64,000 bases of DNA from Anaerolineae bacterium (GTDB lineage Bacteria; Chloroflexota; Anaerolineae; Aggregatilineales; Phototrophicaceae), in the NCBI GenBank assembly GCA_022820125.1, contig JAJEGA010000013.1, positions 1 through 64,000 on the forward strand, read 5' to 3'. Positions 15,262 to 24,210 of the stretch are shown piece by piece. The notes beneath the pieces are model-generated. The model made no database searches. It saw nothing but the letters and a program-made list of their open reading frames with translations, and was not told the origin of the DNA. Each line of letters starts with the position of its first letter. The stretch's first letter is position 1. A program made the translations under genes and the position numbers.

Positions 15262-16098
15262 CTAGACTGGCGCCACATGCAGGTCAATGCCGCTGTCGAG
15301 CAACTCTTGCTGTTGAGATTCGCTGATGCCATCATCAGTCACCAGCGCTTGGATATCCCGCGTCGCCAGGACTTGCGCCATGGCTGGAGAGCCGATTTTG
15401 CTGGAGTCGATGACGACGACTGTGGTCTCCGCCGAGCGAATCATCGCCTTCTTGACCGCTGTATCCAGCATCTGCGAATCAGCCAAGCCAGCCGGGATGG
15501 TGAAGCCGACGCCGGAGATGAATGCTTTGCGGGCGAAGAAGTCCTCAAAGAAGCGCTCGGCGACAGGGCCTACCAAGGTCTGCGCGGTTGAGCTCAGTAG
15601 ACCGCCGGTGCAGAGAATCGCGCTTTCAGGCAAATAGCGGAAGAGCGCGTCAATCGTGCGGATGCTGTTGCTGGCGATCGTGAGATTGCGCTTGTCTTGA
15701 AGGAAGGGAATGATGGCTCGCACGGTCGTGCCGGAGTCGAGAAAGAGCACATCATCATCGTCAACGAAGTTTTCCGCCACGTAGCGCCCGATCGCCCGTT
15801 TCTCGGCGGCGCGGATGGTCGCCCGTTCAATGTGATGCGTCTCGTTGAGTTGAAAGGCATCGCCATTGTAGATGGCGCCGCCATGCGACATGGTGACGTA
15901 GCCGGCTTGCTGCAGAATCTTCAGATCACGCCGGATCGTCATTGTCGACTTGTGAAATCGCTTGCCCATTTCGATGATGGTATCGTTGCCGACCTGCGCG
16001 AGGTGGCTGAGGATGGCGCGGCGTCTGGCTTCCGGTAACATGATGTTTCGCTTGGTCCTCTTCAATGCGACTTGACGTTTGCTCAATGTGGCTGCCAT
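15262..16098 (-). CDS. DeoR-family transcriptional regulator
   Basis: This 278-residue cytoplasmic regulator has an N-terminal winged helix-turn-helix (about residues 23-78: RRRAILSHLAQVG...STMTIRRDLKILQQAGYV, then SHGGAIY) and a C-terminal DeoRC sugar-phosphate sensor domain (DDDVLFLDSGTTVRAIIPFL, LTIASNSIRT, AFISGVGF, VVVIDSSKIG). Family members usually repress sugar or sugar-acid genes and are released by a phosphorylated sugar. It lies beside the enolase-superfamily operon, its likely target, although this is inferred from position only. M1 at 16098 has a poor ribosome site; M20 (16041) is an alternative. A good promoter is seen at 16155-16184. Confidence 0.88.
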   Translation of the reverse strand: MAATLSKRQVALKRTKRNIMLPEARRRAILSHLAQVGNDTIIEMGKRFHKSTMTIRRDLKILQQAGYVTMSHGGAIYNGDAFQLNETHHIERATIRAAEKRAIGRYVAENFVDDDDVLFLDSGTTVRAIIPFLQDKRNLTIASNSIRTIDALFRYLPESAILCTGGLLSSTAQTLVGPVAERFFEDFFARKAFISGVGFTIPAGLADSQMLDTAVKKAMIRSAETTVVVIDSSKIGSPAMAQVLATRDIQALVTDDGISESQQQELLDSGIDLHVAPV

Positions 16099-16154
16099 GC
16101 GCGCTTGATGCGTGAAGTGTCTGTATTCGATATTTTATGGAGAATTACGTTAGG

Positions 16155-16184
16155 ATATTAGCGAAGTTACTCAGTCCATGTCAA
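16155..16184 (-). promoter_or_regulatory. promoter of the DeoR-family gene
   Basis: Read on the minus strand, TTGACA (16184-16179) and TAATAT (16160-16155) are 18 bases apart. The transcript would start near 16148, about 50 bases before the coding start. Alternating CGCG-rich palindromic bases around 16204-16232 might be an operator. Confidence 0.6.
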
Positions 16185-16286
16185 GTTGTGATACAGTAAA
16201 TTCGCGCGAGTTGCGTATTTCGCGCGCGATTGCCGCCGACTTTCGCCGCGGGAGCAACTGTAGCGTTACAGGCGCGCGCCGGCGAT

Positions 16287-17411
16287 TCAATCGATACGAT
16301 AGCGCTCGATGATCTTCTCATTTAAGCTTAGACCGAGGCCCTCGCGCTCATTTGGCTTCAAGACGCCCTGCTCGAATGGAATCGGCTCGCGCATGACCGA
16401 ATGCCGCAGTGGATTGAAGAGTTGGTTGTATTCGTATATCAGGAAGTTGGGCATCACGGCGCAGGCGGCGATCGCGGCGATGATGCCGATGCCCGCGCCA
16501 ACCCCGTGCGGCGCGACGGTCACGTTCTCCAGAGCGGCCAGATCGGCAATTTTCATCATGCCCGTGATGCCGCCGCAGCGCGTGATGTTGGGCATAATCA
16601 CATCGACCGCTTCCGCCTTGAGCAGGTCGCGGAATTGAACCCAGCTCCCAAGCCACTCGCCGGAAGCAAGCGGCAGATCCACCCGCCGGCGAATCCGCGC
16701 CAGGTCGTCGGCGTACTCCGGATGCACCGGCTCTTCCAGCCAGAAGACATCCAGCTTTACCAAATCCTGCGCCAGCGCGATCGACTCGGCCGCGGTGTAA
16801 GCGCCGTTGGCATCAACCAGAAGCTTGATGTCGCTGCCGATTGCTGAGCGCGCCGCTTCAACATGTTCGATATCCACCCCGAGCCCTCGCCCAATCTTGA
16901 GCTTGACAGCCTGAAAGCCCTGCTGCAGGAATTCGCGCGCCTTTTCCGCTGTGGCTTCCGGCGTCGCCATATACGGGATTGGGCTGGCGTAACAGCCTAC
17001 CGTGTCGCGCATGGCGCCGCCCAGCAAGTTCGGCAGCGAATCGCCGTAGATTTGCCCGCGCAGGTCCCACAGCGCCATATCGACGCCGCTGATGCCCATC
17101 GGGGCGAAGCGCATCGTCTCGTTCATCGCCGTCCATAAGGCAAGATGATGCCGCGGGTCCGCGCCGAGCAGCATGGGCGCAAGCACTTCATTGATATGCG
17201 CCGCCGTGCCGCGCGGGCCCGGGCGCCCCATCGCCTCGCCGATGCCGACCAGCCCCGCGTCGGTTGATATGCGCACGATGATCGCGCCTTGCCCGAGCAG
17301 CGGGTTGTTTCTCATGCTGAAAGCGGGCTGCGACAGCTCAGGCGGGACGACCTTCAGCGCGTCGGCGAAGGCGGCGAAAAGGGGGATGGCTTCGACCTGG
17401 GTGATTTTCAA
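16287..17411 (-). CDS. mandelate racemase/muconate lactonizing-type enzyme (enolase superfamily)
   Basis: This 374-residue protein has the two-domain enolase-superfamily fold. Residues expected in the mandelate racemase subgroup are visible: K170-x-K172 (VKLKIG), metal ligands near D200 (LLVDANG), E226 (WLEEP) and E252 (SGEW), and H302 (APHG). Such enzymes abstract a proton next to a carboxylate and usually dehydrate or racemise sugar acids. Substrate specificity cannot be read from sequence. It follows the phytanoyl-CoA-dioxygenase-like gene at 17415 by 3 bases on the minus strand, so they are one operon, and is followed by the DeoR gene, which has its own promoter. Confidence 0.88.
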   Translation of the reverse strand: MKITQVEAIPLFAAFADALKVVPPELSQPAFSMRNNPLLGQGAIIVRISTDAGLVGIGEAMGRPGPRGTAAHINEVLAPMLLGADPRHHLALWTAMNETMRFAPMGISGVDMALWDLRGQIYGDSLPNLLGGAMRDTVGCYASPIPYMATPEATAEKAREFLQQGFQAVKLKIGRGLGVDIEHVEAARSAIGSDIKLLVDANGAYTAAESIALAQDLVKLDVFWLEEPVHPEYADDLARIRRRVDLPLASGEWLGSWVQFRDLLKAEAVDVIMPNITRCGGITGMMKIADLAALENVTVAPHGVGAGIGIIAAIAACAVMPNFLIYEYNQLFNPLRHSVMREPIPFEQGVLKPNEREGLGLSLNEKIIERYRID

Positions 17412-17414
17412 GGC

Positions 17415-18209
17415 TTAACCCAGTAGCGGATTCAGATGCGTCGCCGCCAGATCGCCCGGCTGCGTACCCGGCAGCCAGTGGTCGCGGTCGCTGACGCGGT
17501 TCTTGTTGTCCAAATCGCTGACCCGCGTTCCATCAGCGAAGTAGATCACTGTCATCGCCGGACGCATACGATCGGAGAAATTCGGCGGCGCCGAGTGCAG
17601 CGTCCAGCCGCTGTGGAAGGTCGCCGCGCCCGCTTGCATCACACCCGCTTGCCGCAGCTTGAAGCCCTTGCGCTTGACAAAGGCGCGCAATTGCGCCTCC
17701 GACTCGTCCGAAATTGGAATATCGCCCAGGTAGCCTTCAGCATGCGAGCCGGAAGCAAAGCGCAGCGTGCCCATATCGGCAGTGATGTCGGCCAGGGTCA
17801 TCCACATGGTGATGGTGTTTTTGGTGGCCAGGGGCCAATAATGCTGATCCTGATGCCAGGGCGTGATGCCGCCGCCGGCCTCCTTGAAGAGCGCCTGGTC
17901 GTGATAGAGCCGGGCGCGTTCCACGCCCATCAGCCGCGCGGCGATGCCGGCGAAGCGCTTCGCCATGACGTATTCTTTCACTTTGGCGTTGTGTTCCCAC
18001 AGATTCGTCGTCTGCAAGAAGGCTTTGCCGTAGGTGTCGCGGTCTTGCAGGGCGCGCGTCTCCTTGTTGCGCGCGGCCACCGTCCGCTCAATCGCTTCTT
18101 TGTATGGCGGGATGTATTCCGCATCGAGCACCTTGTCCAGCAGAATATGACCATCGCGCTGGTATTGCGCGATCTGTTCGGCAGTTATCGGGTAAACGGC
18201 ATCCAGCAT
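17415..18209 (-). CDS. phytanoyl-CoA dioxygenase (PhyH) family protein, 264 residues
   Basis: This is a cytoplasmic Fe(II)/2-oxoglutarate-dependent oxygenase. The iron facial triad is seen as H119-x-D121 (WHQDQHYWPL) with the distal His in TLHSAPPN (about 205), followed by R for 2-oxoglutarate binding (RMRPAMTVIYF). The N-terminus YPITAEQIAQYQRDGHILLD is typical of the family. Chloroflexota and Poribacteria carry many such genes of unknown substrate. It lies in an operon with the longer PhyH gene upstream (18283) and the enolase-superfamily gene downstream (3-base gap), suggesting stepwise oxidation of an organic acid or sugar-derived compound. Confidence 0.85.
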   Translation of the reverse strand: MLDAVYPITAEQIAQYQRDGHILLDKVLDAEYIPPYKEAIERTVAARNKETRALQDRDTYGKAFLQTTNLWEHNAKVKEYVMAKRFAGIAARLMGVERARLYHDQALFKEAGGGITPWHQDQHYWPLATKNTITMWMTLADITADMGTLRFASGSHAEGYLGDIPISDESEAQLRAFVKRKGFKLRQAGVMQAGAATFHSGWTLHSAPPNFSDRMRPAMTVIYFADGTRVSDLDNKNRVSDRDHWLPGTQPGDLAATHLNPLLG

Positions 18210-18258
18210 CTTATGATTTTCCGTACTTTGGCACAGGTCGGCTCGGCATCCTCAAAAC

Positions 18259-18276
18259 CTCGGTGTACTCGGTGGT
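18259..18276. repeat. single 18-bp end of the 2998-3157 element
   Basis: CTCGGTGTACTCGGTGGT is identical to 3140-3157. It lies between the two PhyH genes, 6 bases before the stop of the longer one. Only one arm is present, so it is either a relic of an insertion or an independent use of the motif. Confidence 0.6.
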
Positions 18277-18282
18277 TAAAAA

Positions 18283-19317
18283 TCAGTGATCGTGCTCCAC
18301 ATCTTCGTGCGGCACCAGCACCATGAAACCGGCGCCGTCGCCCATCATCGATTTGACGCGATTGTCGTCAAAGCGCTCGCCGTAGAGCTCGGGCGCGTTG
18401 GCGGCGCAGAGGGCGCCGAACTTCGGCTGGGCGTAGGGCAGGTGGGTAGCGCCGCGCGCGAGAATATGCTGGTGATTGGCGGCGCCTGTGGCGTCGGCGC
18501 CTTCATAATGCGCGCGGTTGCCGCCGTGATCCCATGCCACGCGAGAACGGGCGTTGCAATAGTGGCTGACGAAAGCCCGCCGCGGACGCTCGGACTCGTT
18601 GCGATGCGAGCGATGAAAAACATGACCGCCAAAGAAGACCACATCCCCCGGCTCGGCATAGATCGGCGTCTCCTCCTCGTATCGCAGCGCCACCTGAGCC
18701 AGCGTGTTTGTCTCTACATCGGGATGGCTGACGCTCTTGACCGCTTCGATATCGCTGAGGATGGTATCGCCCTGCTGCGTCACGCCATCGCAATCGGGGT
18801 AGATCGGCTCGTGCTGGGAGCCCGGCGTCATCCAGAGGCAGCCATTCGCTTCGTCAGCCGGGTCAATCGCCATCCAGGCGCCGATTAAGGTATCGGGCTG
18901 CGTGGGGATATAATAAGAATCTTGATGAAATCCCTGCCCGCCTTGCCCCGGCTGCTTGAAGAAGAGCATCGTTTGCAGCGCCAGGATGTCAGGTCCGATC
19001 AGCGCCTCCAGCACATCGACGATTCGCGGATGCAGCAGGAAGCGCTCGGCGATTTCGCAGGTGCGGTGTGGCATGTGGATGCGGTCGTAGAAGCGGCGGC
19101 GTTCGGCTTCTGTCGCGTCTTCCGGCGGCGTTGGCAAGCCCGGCATGGCGCGCCGCCCCGCCATCATATCATCGGTGAAATCCGCCCATTCCCGCGCTTC
19201 TTCCGGCGCGACCAAGCCGCGTACGACCAGATAACCATCGCGGCGGAAGCTTCGGTATTCTTCCACCCGGACTTGATAGGGTTCGTGTATTCTTGTGGAC
19301 GCTTCTGCCAAGACCAT
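18283..19317 (-). CDS. phytanoyl-CoA dioxygenase (PhyH) family protein, 344 residues
   Basis: This is a Fe(II)/2-oxoglutarate oxygenase, longer than its neighbour. The family motifs are present: YRSFRRDGYLVVRGL at the N-terminus, FHQDSYYIPTQPDTLIGAW supplying H-x-D, CLWMTPGSQH, and HVFHRSHRNESERPRRAF with the distal His and the 2-oxoglutarate arginine. The start at 19317 is chosen because AGAGG lies about 8 bases upstream; the longer frame begins with a poor TTG at 19374. It is first in the minus-strand operon leading to 18209 and 17411. Insertions around residues 200-300 distinguish it from the 264-residue paralogue. The substrate is unknown. Confidence 0.85.
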   Translation of the reverse strand: MVLAEASTRIHEPYQVRVEEYRSFRRDGYLVVRGLVAPEEAREWADFTDDMMAGRRAMPGLPTPPEDATEAERRRFYDRIHMPHRTCEIAERFLLHPRIVDVLEALIGPDILALQTMLFFKQPGQGGQGFHQDSYYIPTQPDTLIGAWMAIDPADEANGCLWMTPGSQHEPIYPDCDGVTQQGDTILSDIEAVKSVSHPDVETNTLAQVALRYEEETPIYAEPGDVVFFGGHVFHRSHRNESERPRRAFVSHYCNARSRVAWDHGGNRAHYEGADATGAANHQHILARGATHLPYAQPKFGALCAANAPELYGERFDDNRVKSMMGDGAGFMVLVPHEDVEHDH

Positions 19318-19545
19318 GTCTCTTACCTCTACAGTCAGTTCTCGTTGGGCGGCCGACATTCGCACAGCTAACAATATATCGCGCAGCCTGCAAATTCGCG
19401 AGTGTTAGGTCGCTAGGGAAGGACTCAGTTTCTTCATGACAGAGACCCAAAGTTGTATTCGCAAAATGTTAGCAAACGCGAGTAAGTATTGTTGAGCGGT
19501 CGAAATTGCGGCGGGTGCAGATGTACTCAGACGTCATACTTTTCC

Positions 19546-19860
19546 CTATTCCTCGAAATATCGGCCCAAGTTGCTTCGGGCGAAGAGAATCCGCACAATA
19601 TAAATCTGGTCATCGACGTATTGGTAGACAAGGTAGTGCTGCTCTACTTTGACTAGGAGTAGATCATCTGGGATTTCATAATGCCGGCGTCCGATTCCTG
19701 GCATTGCCCGGACGCGTTGGATGCCCTCGGCCAGCTTGCTTACGTACGCGTCAACCTGCTCTTCGCCAAACCTATCGAAGGTGTAACGGCGAATATCCGC
19801 AAGGTCATTCCTAGCTTCCGGCGAAAACTTAGCAGAGGGTATCTGCGGGTTTCTGGTCAT
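19546..19860 (-). CDS. RelE/ParE-family toxin
   Basis: This 104-residue protein has the ParE/RelE plasmid-stabilisation fold: FSPEARNDLADIRRYTFDRFG at the N-terminal helices, GIGRRHYEIPDDLLLVKVEQHYLVYQY in the central sheet and IVRILFARSNLGRYF at the end. ParE-type members poison gyrase and RelE-type members cut mRNA; this one is closer to ParE by its missing RelE catalytic pattern. It overlaps the upstream antitoxin gene by 32 bases, as is typical for such pairs. Confidence 0.85.
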   Translation of the reverse strand: MTRNPQIPSAKFSPEARNDLADIRRYTFDRFGEEQVDAYVSKLAEGIQRVRAMPGIGRRHYEIPDDLLLVKVEQHYLVYQYVDDQIYIVRILFARSNLGRYFEE

Positions 19861-20128
19861 CGCTTATCGGAATGTTGGCTTCGTCTCGCTCTTGAGCCCA
19901 GCGCTTCGTATCTTCGAGAAATGTATCTGGATTGAAAGGAGTTCCTTCACCGTCCTTTAGGCGTTCTAGCGACCGGTGGCAACTGTCGCGAAATTCCGCT
20001 AGGTCGCGCTTGCGCTTCTCATCGTAAACCGCTACTCCGTTCAGCCATTCTCCTACTGAAACGTTGGCGGCTTGCGCTCTCTGCCGAGCCAACTCCCAAT
20101 CTTCCTCAACTGTTACGTTTGGCTGCAT
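19829..20128 (-). CDS. ParD-like antitoxin
   Basis: This 99-residue protein starts at ATG 20128 (GAGG 7 bases upstream). Residues 4-30 (VTVEEDWELARQRAQAANVSVGEWLNGVAV) look like a ribbon-helix-helix DNA-binding unit. The acidic C-terminal half (ERLKDGEGTPFNPDTFLED) would wrap the toxin. It precedes and overlaps the ParE-like gene. Autoregulation of the pair is expected from the family, but no operator was identified. Confidence 0.7.
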   Translation of the reverse strand: MQPNVTVEEDWELARQRAQAANVSVGEWLNGVAVYDEKRKRDLAEFRDSCHRSLERLKDGEGTPFNPDTFLEDTKRWAQERDEANIPISDDQKPADTLC

Positions 20129-20437
20129 GTGCGATCCTCTGCTATCATCGTCCGACACTTGACCATTATACCCGATGGTGGTCGCAACCTATCAACGAAT
20201 ACGAGACGCCTATATCTAAAGCATTGTATCTCAAAGAATCTTATCGATGCTAATGTCTGTTAATGTCCTGCAATTGATAGGACAAGGCGACTGTATAGCC
20301 ATTTTAACTCGGTGTATTTGATTGCCAATAGTTTTCGCGCGATTGTCTTGATGCGCCGCAAGCCTCGTTTTTGCGATTGCCGCTTAATCGCTATACTAGC
20401 GGCAGAACACGAGTGATCTGACAGAAAGGACCTCGAC
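20129..20437. other. divergent intergenic region of about 310 bases
   Basis: No gene is seen. It contains the aldo/keto reductase promoter (20368-20397) and a small hairpin TGTCCT/AGGACA (20264-20269 with 20279-20284). The AT-rich start near 20160 probably holds the antitoxin promoter on the minus strand, but no clear boxes were found. Confidence 0.4.
20368..20397 (+). promoter_or_regulatory. putative promoter for the aldo/keto reductase
   Basis: TTTTTG (20368-20373) is followed after 18 bases by TATACT (20392-20397). The AAAGGA ribosome site at 20425-20430 and ATG 20438 follow at normal distances. Confidence 0.5.
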
Positions 20438-21478
20438 ATGGAACAGCGAAGCTTCGGCAACACCGATCTGACCTGCTCGGCGCTCGGCTTCGGCACCTGG
20501 GAGCTGGGCACAACGCAATACGGCGAAATTGACGTCGACGAAGCCGTGCGCGCGGTGCATATGGCGATTGACCACGGCATCACCCTTTTCGATACCGCCG
20601 AAGTCTACGGTCCATTCACGTCTGAAGAGCTGCTGGCGCGCGGCCTGGGCGAGCGGCGCAAGGACATCGTGCTGGTGACCAAGGTCGGCTTCATCTTTCA
20701 TGATGACCCAGCCATCGTTGGCGACGCCGCCATCGTCGGTCGCGATGCGTCAGCCGCCTACATCACTGAACGGACGGAAGGCTGCCTGAAGCGGCTGAAC
20801 ACTGATTACGTCGACCTGATGCTGATCCATTGGCCCGATATGAAAACGCCGCATGAAGAGACGATCGGCGCGCTGGAAGCGATGAAAGCGGCTGGCAAGA
20901 TCCGCCACTATGGCGTCTCCAATTATGATGTGCCGATGATGGAAGCCTGCCAGCAATTTGGCAGCCTGGCGGCCAACCAGGTCGGCTACAACCTCTTCGA
21001 CCGGCGCGTTGAAGGCGCGGTCTTGCCTTATTGCGGCGAGCAGGGCATCGGCTTCATGGCTTATGGCAGTTTGGCATTTGGCTTGCTGACCGGCGCTTTG
21101 ACGCCCGACACCGTATTCGCCGAAAACGACTGGCGTGGGCGCGGAATGGCTTTTGGCTTGCCGCTATTTGAGCGTGAGAACTTCCTCAAAGAACTCCGTG
21201 TCACCGAGCGGCTGAAGGCGCTGGCAGCGGGCTACGACAAGTCGGTGGCGCAGTTGGCGCTGGCTTGGGTGCTGAGCCATCCGGCGGTGACTGTGGGCTT
21301 GGTGGGCATGCGCAACGAACGCGAGCTCGAAGAGAATATCGCCGCCGCCGACTGGCGCTTGACCGAAACCGACCGCGAGGAAATCGACCGCATCTTCGCC
21401 GAAGAAGACGTCCCCACCCATGCCGAGTCCCGGCAGATGACGGACACTTCCAAGGGCGGCGACTCGCACGCGGATTAA
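20438..21478 (+). CDS. aldo/keto reductase
   Basis: This 346-residue cytoplasmic NAD(P)H-dependent oxidoreductase has the TIM-barrel AKR fold. The catalytic tetrad is in place: D52 and Y57 (FDTAEVYG), K82 (VTKVG) and H of LMLIHWPD (about 124). Family start GFGTWELG and the cofactor segment near the C-terminus (WVLSHPAVTVGLVGMRNERELEEN) are clear. Such enzymes interconvert aldehydes or ketones and alcohols of sugars. It is monocistronic with its own promoter and lies between a toxin pair and a convergent desaturase gene. The substrate is not known. Confidence 0.9.
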   Translation: MEQRSFGNTDLTCSALGFGTWELGTTQYGEIDVDEAVRAVHMAIDHGITLFDTAEVYGPFTSEELLARGLGERRKDIVLVTKVGFIFHDDPAIVGDAAIVGRDASAAYITERTEGCLKRLNTDYVDLMLIHWPDMKTPHEETIGALEAMKAAGKIRHYGVSNYDVPMMEACQQFGSLAANQVGYNLFDRRVEGAVLPYCGEQGIGFMAYGSLAFGLLTGALTPDTVFAENDWRGRGMAFGLPLFERENFLKELRVTERLKALAAGYDKSVAQLALAWVLSHPAVTVGLVGMRNERELEENIAAADWRLTETDREEIDRIFAEEDVPTHAESRQMTDTSKGGDSHAD

Positions 21479-21522
21479 GTTCCCGTCATTGTGGGGCGAG
21501 CCACTGGCTGGCTCTCGCTCGT

Positions 21523-22695
21523 TCAGCCTTCTTGCAGGCCCGCCGGCGCCAACTCGCCGATGGAGCGCTCCAATTCAGTAGACGAACGAAGGGGCTCTTC
21601 GTCGAGCATGGGTTCCGGATTTGCCGTCGCTGGCAGCGGCGTATCGAATTCGTAATCGGGCTCGCTCTTCTGCCGTTCCCAGACCAGGCGCATTTCTCGC
21701 CAGGCGCCGATCAGCGTCCGCGGCGCCGGCATATCGTCTTTGATCTCCTGGTAGAGCTTGCCCAGGTTGTAACAAGGCACACCAGCGTACATGTGATGTT
21801 CGATGTGCCAGCCCATTCGCCAATACAAAAACGAGAATAGCGGATTCAACTTGATCGAGCGCGTGTTTTTGCGGAAATCGCGGCTGTGTTCGCGCAAGCC
21901 GCAGTGCTGCGTAAGCCCGACAAAATATGAAAGCCAATTGCCGATGAAAGCCGGCAGGGTGAGCAAAAGCGGCAGCACCCACCAGCCGCTGATGATGGCG
22001 ATGAGAAACACCCCGCCATGAAAAGCCAGCAAAAAGCGCGACCACAGAATAGACCGCCGATGCTGCTCCGGCTGGTCTTTATGCAGCGCCGACAGCCATT
22101 CGTTAATCGGCGCCCGCTCGTCCGCCGGCACTCGCCCAATGGCGCCTAGCAGAGTGATGATCAAGGTCGAGATAAAGCCGCCTTTGCCGAAGGTGCGCCC
22201 GCGCTGCGTCAGCAGGTTGACAGTGAACATTTGCAGCATAAAGGAAGACGCGAGCGACGGCTCCAGCGGCAGCAAGTTCTCGCGATCGCCCTCCGGGTGC
22301 AGGGTATAGCGGTGGTGGTAGGTGTGGCTGCTGGCGTAATCGAAGGCGTCCCACCAGCCGATCAGACTGAACAGATAGAGGAAGACCTTGTTGAGCCACT
22401 TGGTCTTGAAGACGGTGCCATGCCCCAATTCATGCGGCGCGGTGCCGGTGAAAAAGCTCGCCACCGTGCCGTGGAAAAACAGCGCGACCAGCATCGCCAG
22501 CCATAGCTCATGCCACCAAAAGCCAAATGCCAGCGCGCCGGTGACGACAAATAGCGCGGCATGCCCGCCCGCTTGAAACCAGCCCTGGGCGTCGCTCCGC
22601 CGCGAAAGCTCGCGCAGCCGCCCTCTTTTCATCGGGCAACGATACCAGTCGACGCGCAGGGTCTTCCGCACTTCAGCAAGGGGTTGATACGTCAT
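21523..22695 (-). CDS. fatty acid desaturase
   Basis: This membrane di-iron desaturase of about 390 residues has the three histidine boxes HELGHG (about 88-93), HTYHH (124-128) and HIEHHMY (about 305). Hydrophobic helices flank them (LFVVTGALAFGFWWHELWLAMLVALFF and VFLIAIISGWWVLPLLLTLPAF). It introduces double bonds or oxidises acyl chains or carotenoid-like lipids. The frame is open up to 22818, but the region beyond M42 (22695) is not like the family and would overlap the neighbouring promoter, so 22695 is preferred although its ribosome site is weak. The gene converges with the aldo/keto reductase gene and diverges from the sugar-binding protein gene. Confidence 0.85.
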   Translation of the reverse strand: MTYQPLAEVRKTLRVDWYRCPMKRGRLRELSRRSDAQGWFQAGGHAALFVVTGALAFGFWWHELWLAMLVALFFHGTVASFFTGTAPHELGHGTVFKTKWLNKVFLYLFSLIGWWDAFDYASSHTYHHRYTLHPEGDRENLLPLEPSLASSFMLQMFTVNLLTQRGRTFGKGGFISTLIITLLGAIGRVPADERAPINEWLSALHKDQPEQHRRSILWSRFLLAFHGGVFLIAIISGWWVLPLLLTLPAFIGNWLSYFVGLTQHCGLREHSRDFRKNTRSIKLNPLFSFLYWRMGWHIEHHMYAGVPCYNLGKLYQEIKDDMPAPRTLIGAWREMRLVWERQKSEPDYEFDTPLPATANPEPMLDEEPLRSSTELERSIGELAPAGLQEG

Positions 22696-22854
22696 CGCCG
22701 CACTCTGCTTTTGTCCCGCATTTTTAATTGTTCGTATTCTAGCCTTAATTGCCGGATAATTCATCTTTATCGCGCTAAGCCAAATTGGTAGCGGCGCATT
22801 GACAAAATGTGTTACCATTTAGGCGCAAGCTATAGACAGAGAAAAGAGGAGAAG

Positions 22855-24198
22855 ATGATTCGCAAATTGTGTCTCACCATGCTGTTCGCGTTATTGCTGG
22901 GGTTGCTGGCCGGGCTCGCCGTCGCGCAAGATTCCGTCAGCATCACCGTCCGCTGTAAAGCCAGCCCGCCGGAAGAGGACTGGCGCTGCAACAACTTCGC
23001 CGAAGTGGAAGCCGAAGTGGAAGCCGACCTCGGCATCGATATCGACCTGAACCTGATCCAGGACAACGCCGGTTGGGGCGATTACAAGAATGAATTCGTC
23101 TTGGCGTCGGAAGCTGGCGAAGCGCCTGACATCATTCTGTCCGGTCACGAAGATATTGGCGCCTGGGCGCCGGCCGGCTTCATCATCCCGCTGGATGATG
23201 TGATCCCCATGCACAGCGAATTTGACGACATCGTGCCGTCCTTGTGGGATTCGCATGGCTACGCGGGCCAGATATGGGGCATCCCGCAAGACGCCGAAGC
23301 GCGCCCGATATTCTACAGCAAGCTCTTGCTGCGTGACCTGGGCTGGAGCGAAGACGATATCGAGTCCTTGCCCGAACGCGTCGCCGCTGGCGAGTGGACC
23401 TTCGCCGATATGCTGGCGACCGCGGAAGCCGCCATTGACGAAGGCGTCATCGACGCCGGCAATGGCTGGTGGCATCGCCCGAGCAACGGACCCGACTTCC
23501 TCTATTACTACTTCGGTCACGGTGGCGAAGTCCTCGATATGGAAGGCAACCTCGTGGTCGATAGCGACGCCCTGGTCGCAACTTACGAGCTGTTGGGCGG
23601 CGCCGTCGCCTCTGGCGTGATGCGTTCCGATATTATCGGCGTCGACTGGAACGAAGTCTGGCATCCGACGGTAGCGCAAGCCGATACCGTGCTCTTCGCC
23701 GCTGGCGGAACCTGGAACTGGCCCAACTGGGCGATCAACTATGTCGCCGACAAGGGCGGCGATGAGTTCCTCTTCGAGAATATCGGCTTGACGCTGATCC
23801 CGGCTATGGCAACGGGCAACGCCATCACGCTGACGCACCCGCTGACTTACATGATCAGCAGCGGCAGCGAGAATCCGGATGTCGCCCTGGCGCTGATCGC
23901 CGCTATCACCACGCCCGAACACAACAACAAGCACGCCATCGACAGCTTCCACCTGGGCATCCTGAACGCGCAGTTGGAATCCGAAGCCTACGCCAATAAC
24001 CGCTTGCTGAGCAGCGCGCACTACATGCTCGACCACACCACGGCGCTGCCCAACCATCCGGGCTGGAACGCCTGGTCGAACGCCTACTTCCTCGGCATCC
24101 AAGCCGTCGAAACAGGTGAAGCGGACGCGGCCGGCGCCGCCGACATCGCCATCGCGCAGATGCAGAACGAATTGGGCGACGGCATCATGGTGCGCTAG
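22855..24198 (+). CDS. sugar or glycerol-phosphate ABC transporter substrate-binding protein (family 1)
   Basis: This 447-residue exported protein starts at ATG 22855 with a strong AGAGGAG site. The signal peptide (KLCLTMLFALLLGLLAGLAVAQ) lacks a lipobox. Typical family-1 segments are EADLGIDIDLNLIQDNAGWGDYKNEFV, EAPDIILSGHEDIGAWAPAG and VDWNEVWHPTVAQADTVLFAAGGTW. It begins an operon with two permeases, an ATPase and a glycerophosphodiester phosphodiesterase, the same gene content as ugpBAECQ of enterobacteria. A glycerol-3-phosphate, glycerophosphodiester or related polyol ligand is therefore the best guess, but this is context only. Confidence 0.87.
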   Translation: MIRKLCLTMLFALLLGLLAGLAVAQDSVSITVRCKASPPEEDWRCNNFAEVEAEVEADLGIDIDLNLIQDNAGWGDYKNEFVLASEAGEAPDIILSGHEDIGAWAPAGFIIPLDDVIPMHSEFDDIVPSLWDSHGYAGQIWGIPQDAEARPIFYSKLLLRDLGWSEDDIESLPERVAAGEWTFADMLATAEAAIDEGVIDAGNGWWHRPSNGPDFLYYYFGHGGEVLDMEGNLVVDSDALVATYELLGGAVASGVMRSDIIGVDWNEVWHPTVAQADTVLFAAGGTWNWPNWAINYVADKGGDEFLFENIGLTLIPAMATGNAITLTHPLTYMISSGSENPDVALALIAAITTPEHNNKHAIDSFHLGILNAQLESEAYANNRLLSSAHYMLDHTTALPNHPGWNAWSNAYFLGIQAVETGEADAAGAADIAIAQMQNELGDGIMVR

Positions 24199-24210
24199 AG
24201 CCTTACCATC

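Noticed and set aside
22799-22827. TTGACA at 22799-22804 as a promoter for the sugar-binding protein gene
   Set aside because: No acceptable -10 box lies 16-18 bases downstream, so it was not annotated.
22891-24102. Long minus-strand open frame of 403 codons
   Set aside because: It lies entirely within the binding protein gene on the other strand; such antisense frames are common in GC-rich DNA, and its composition is not protein-like.
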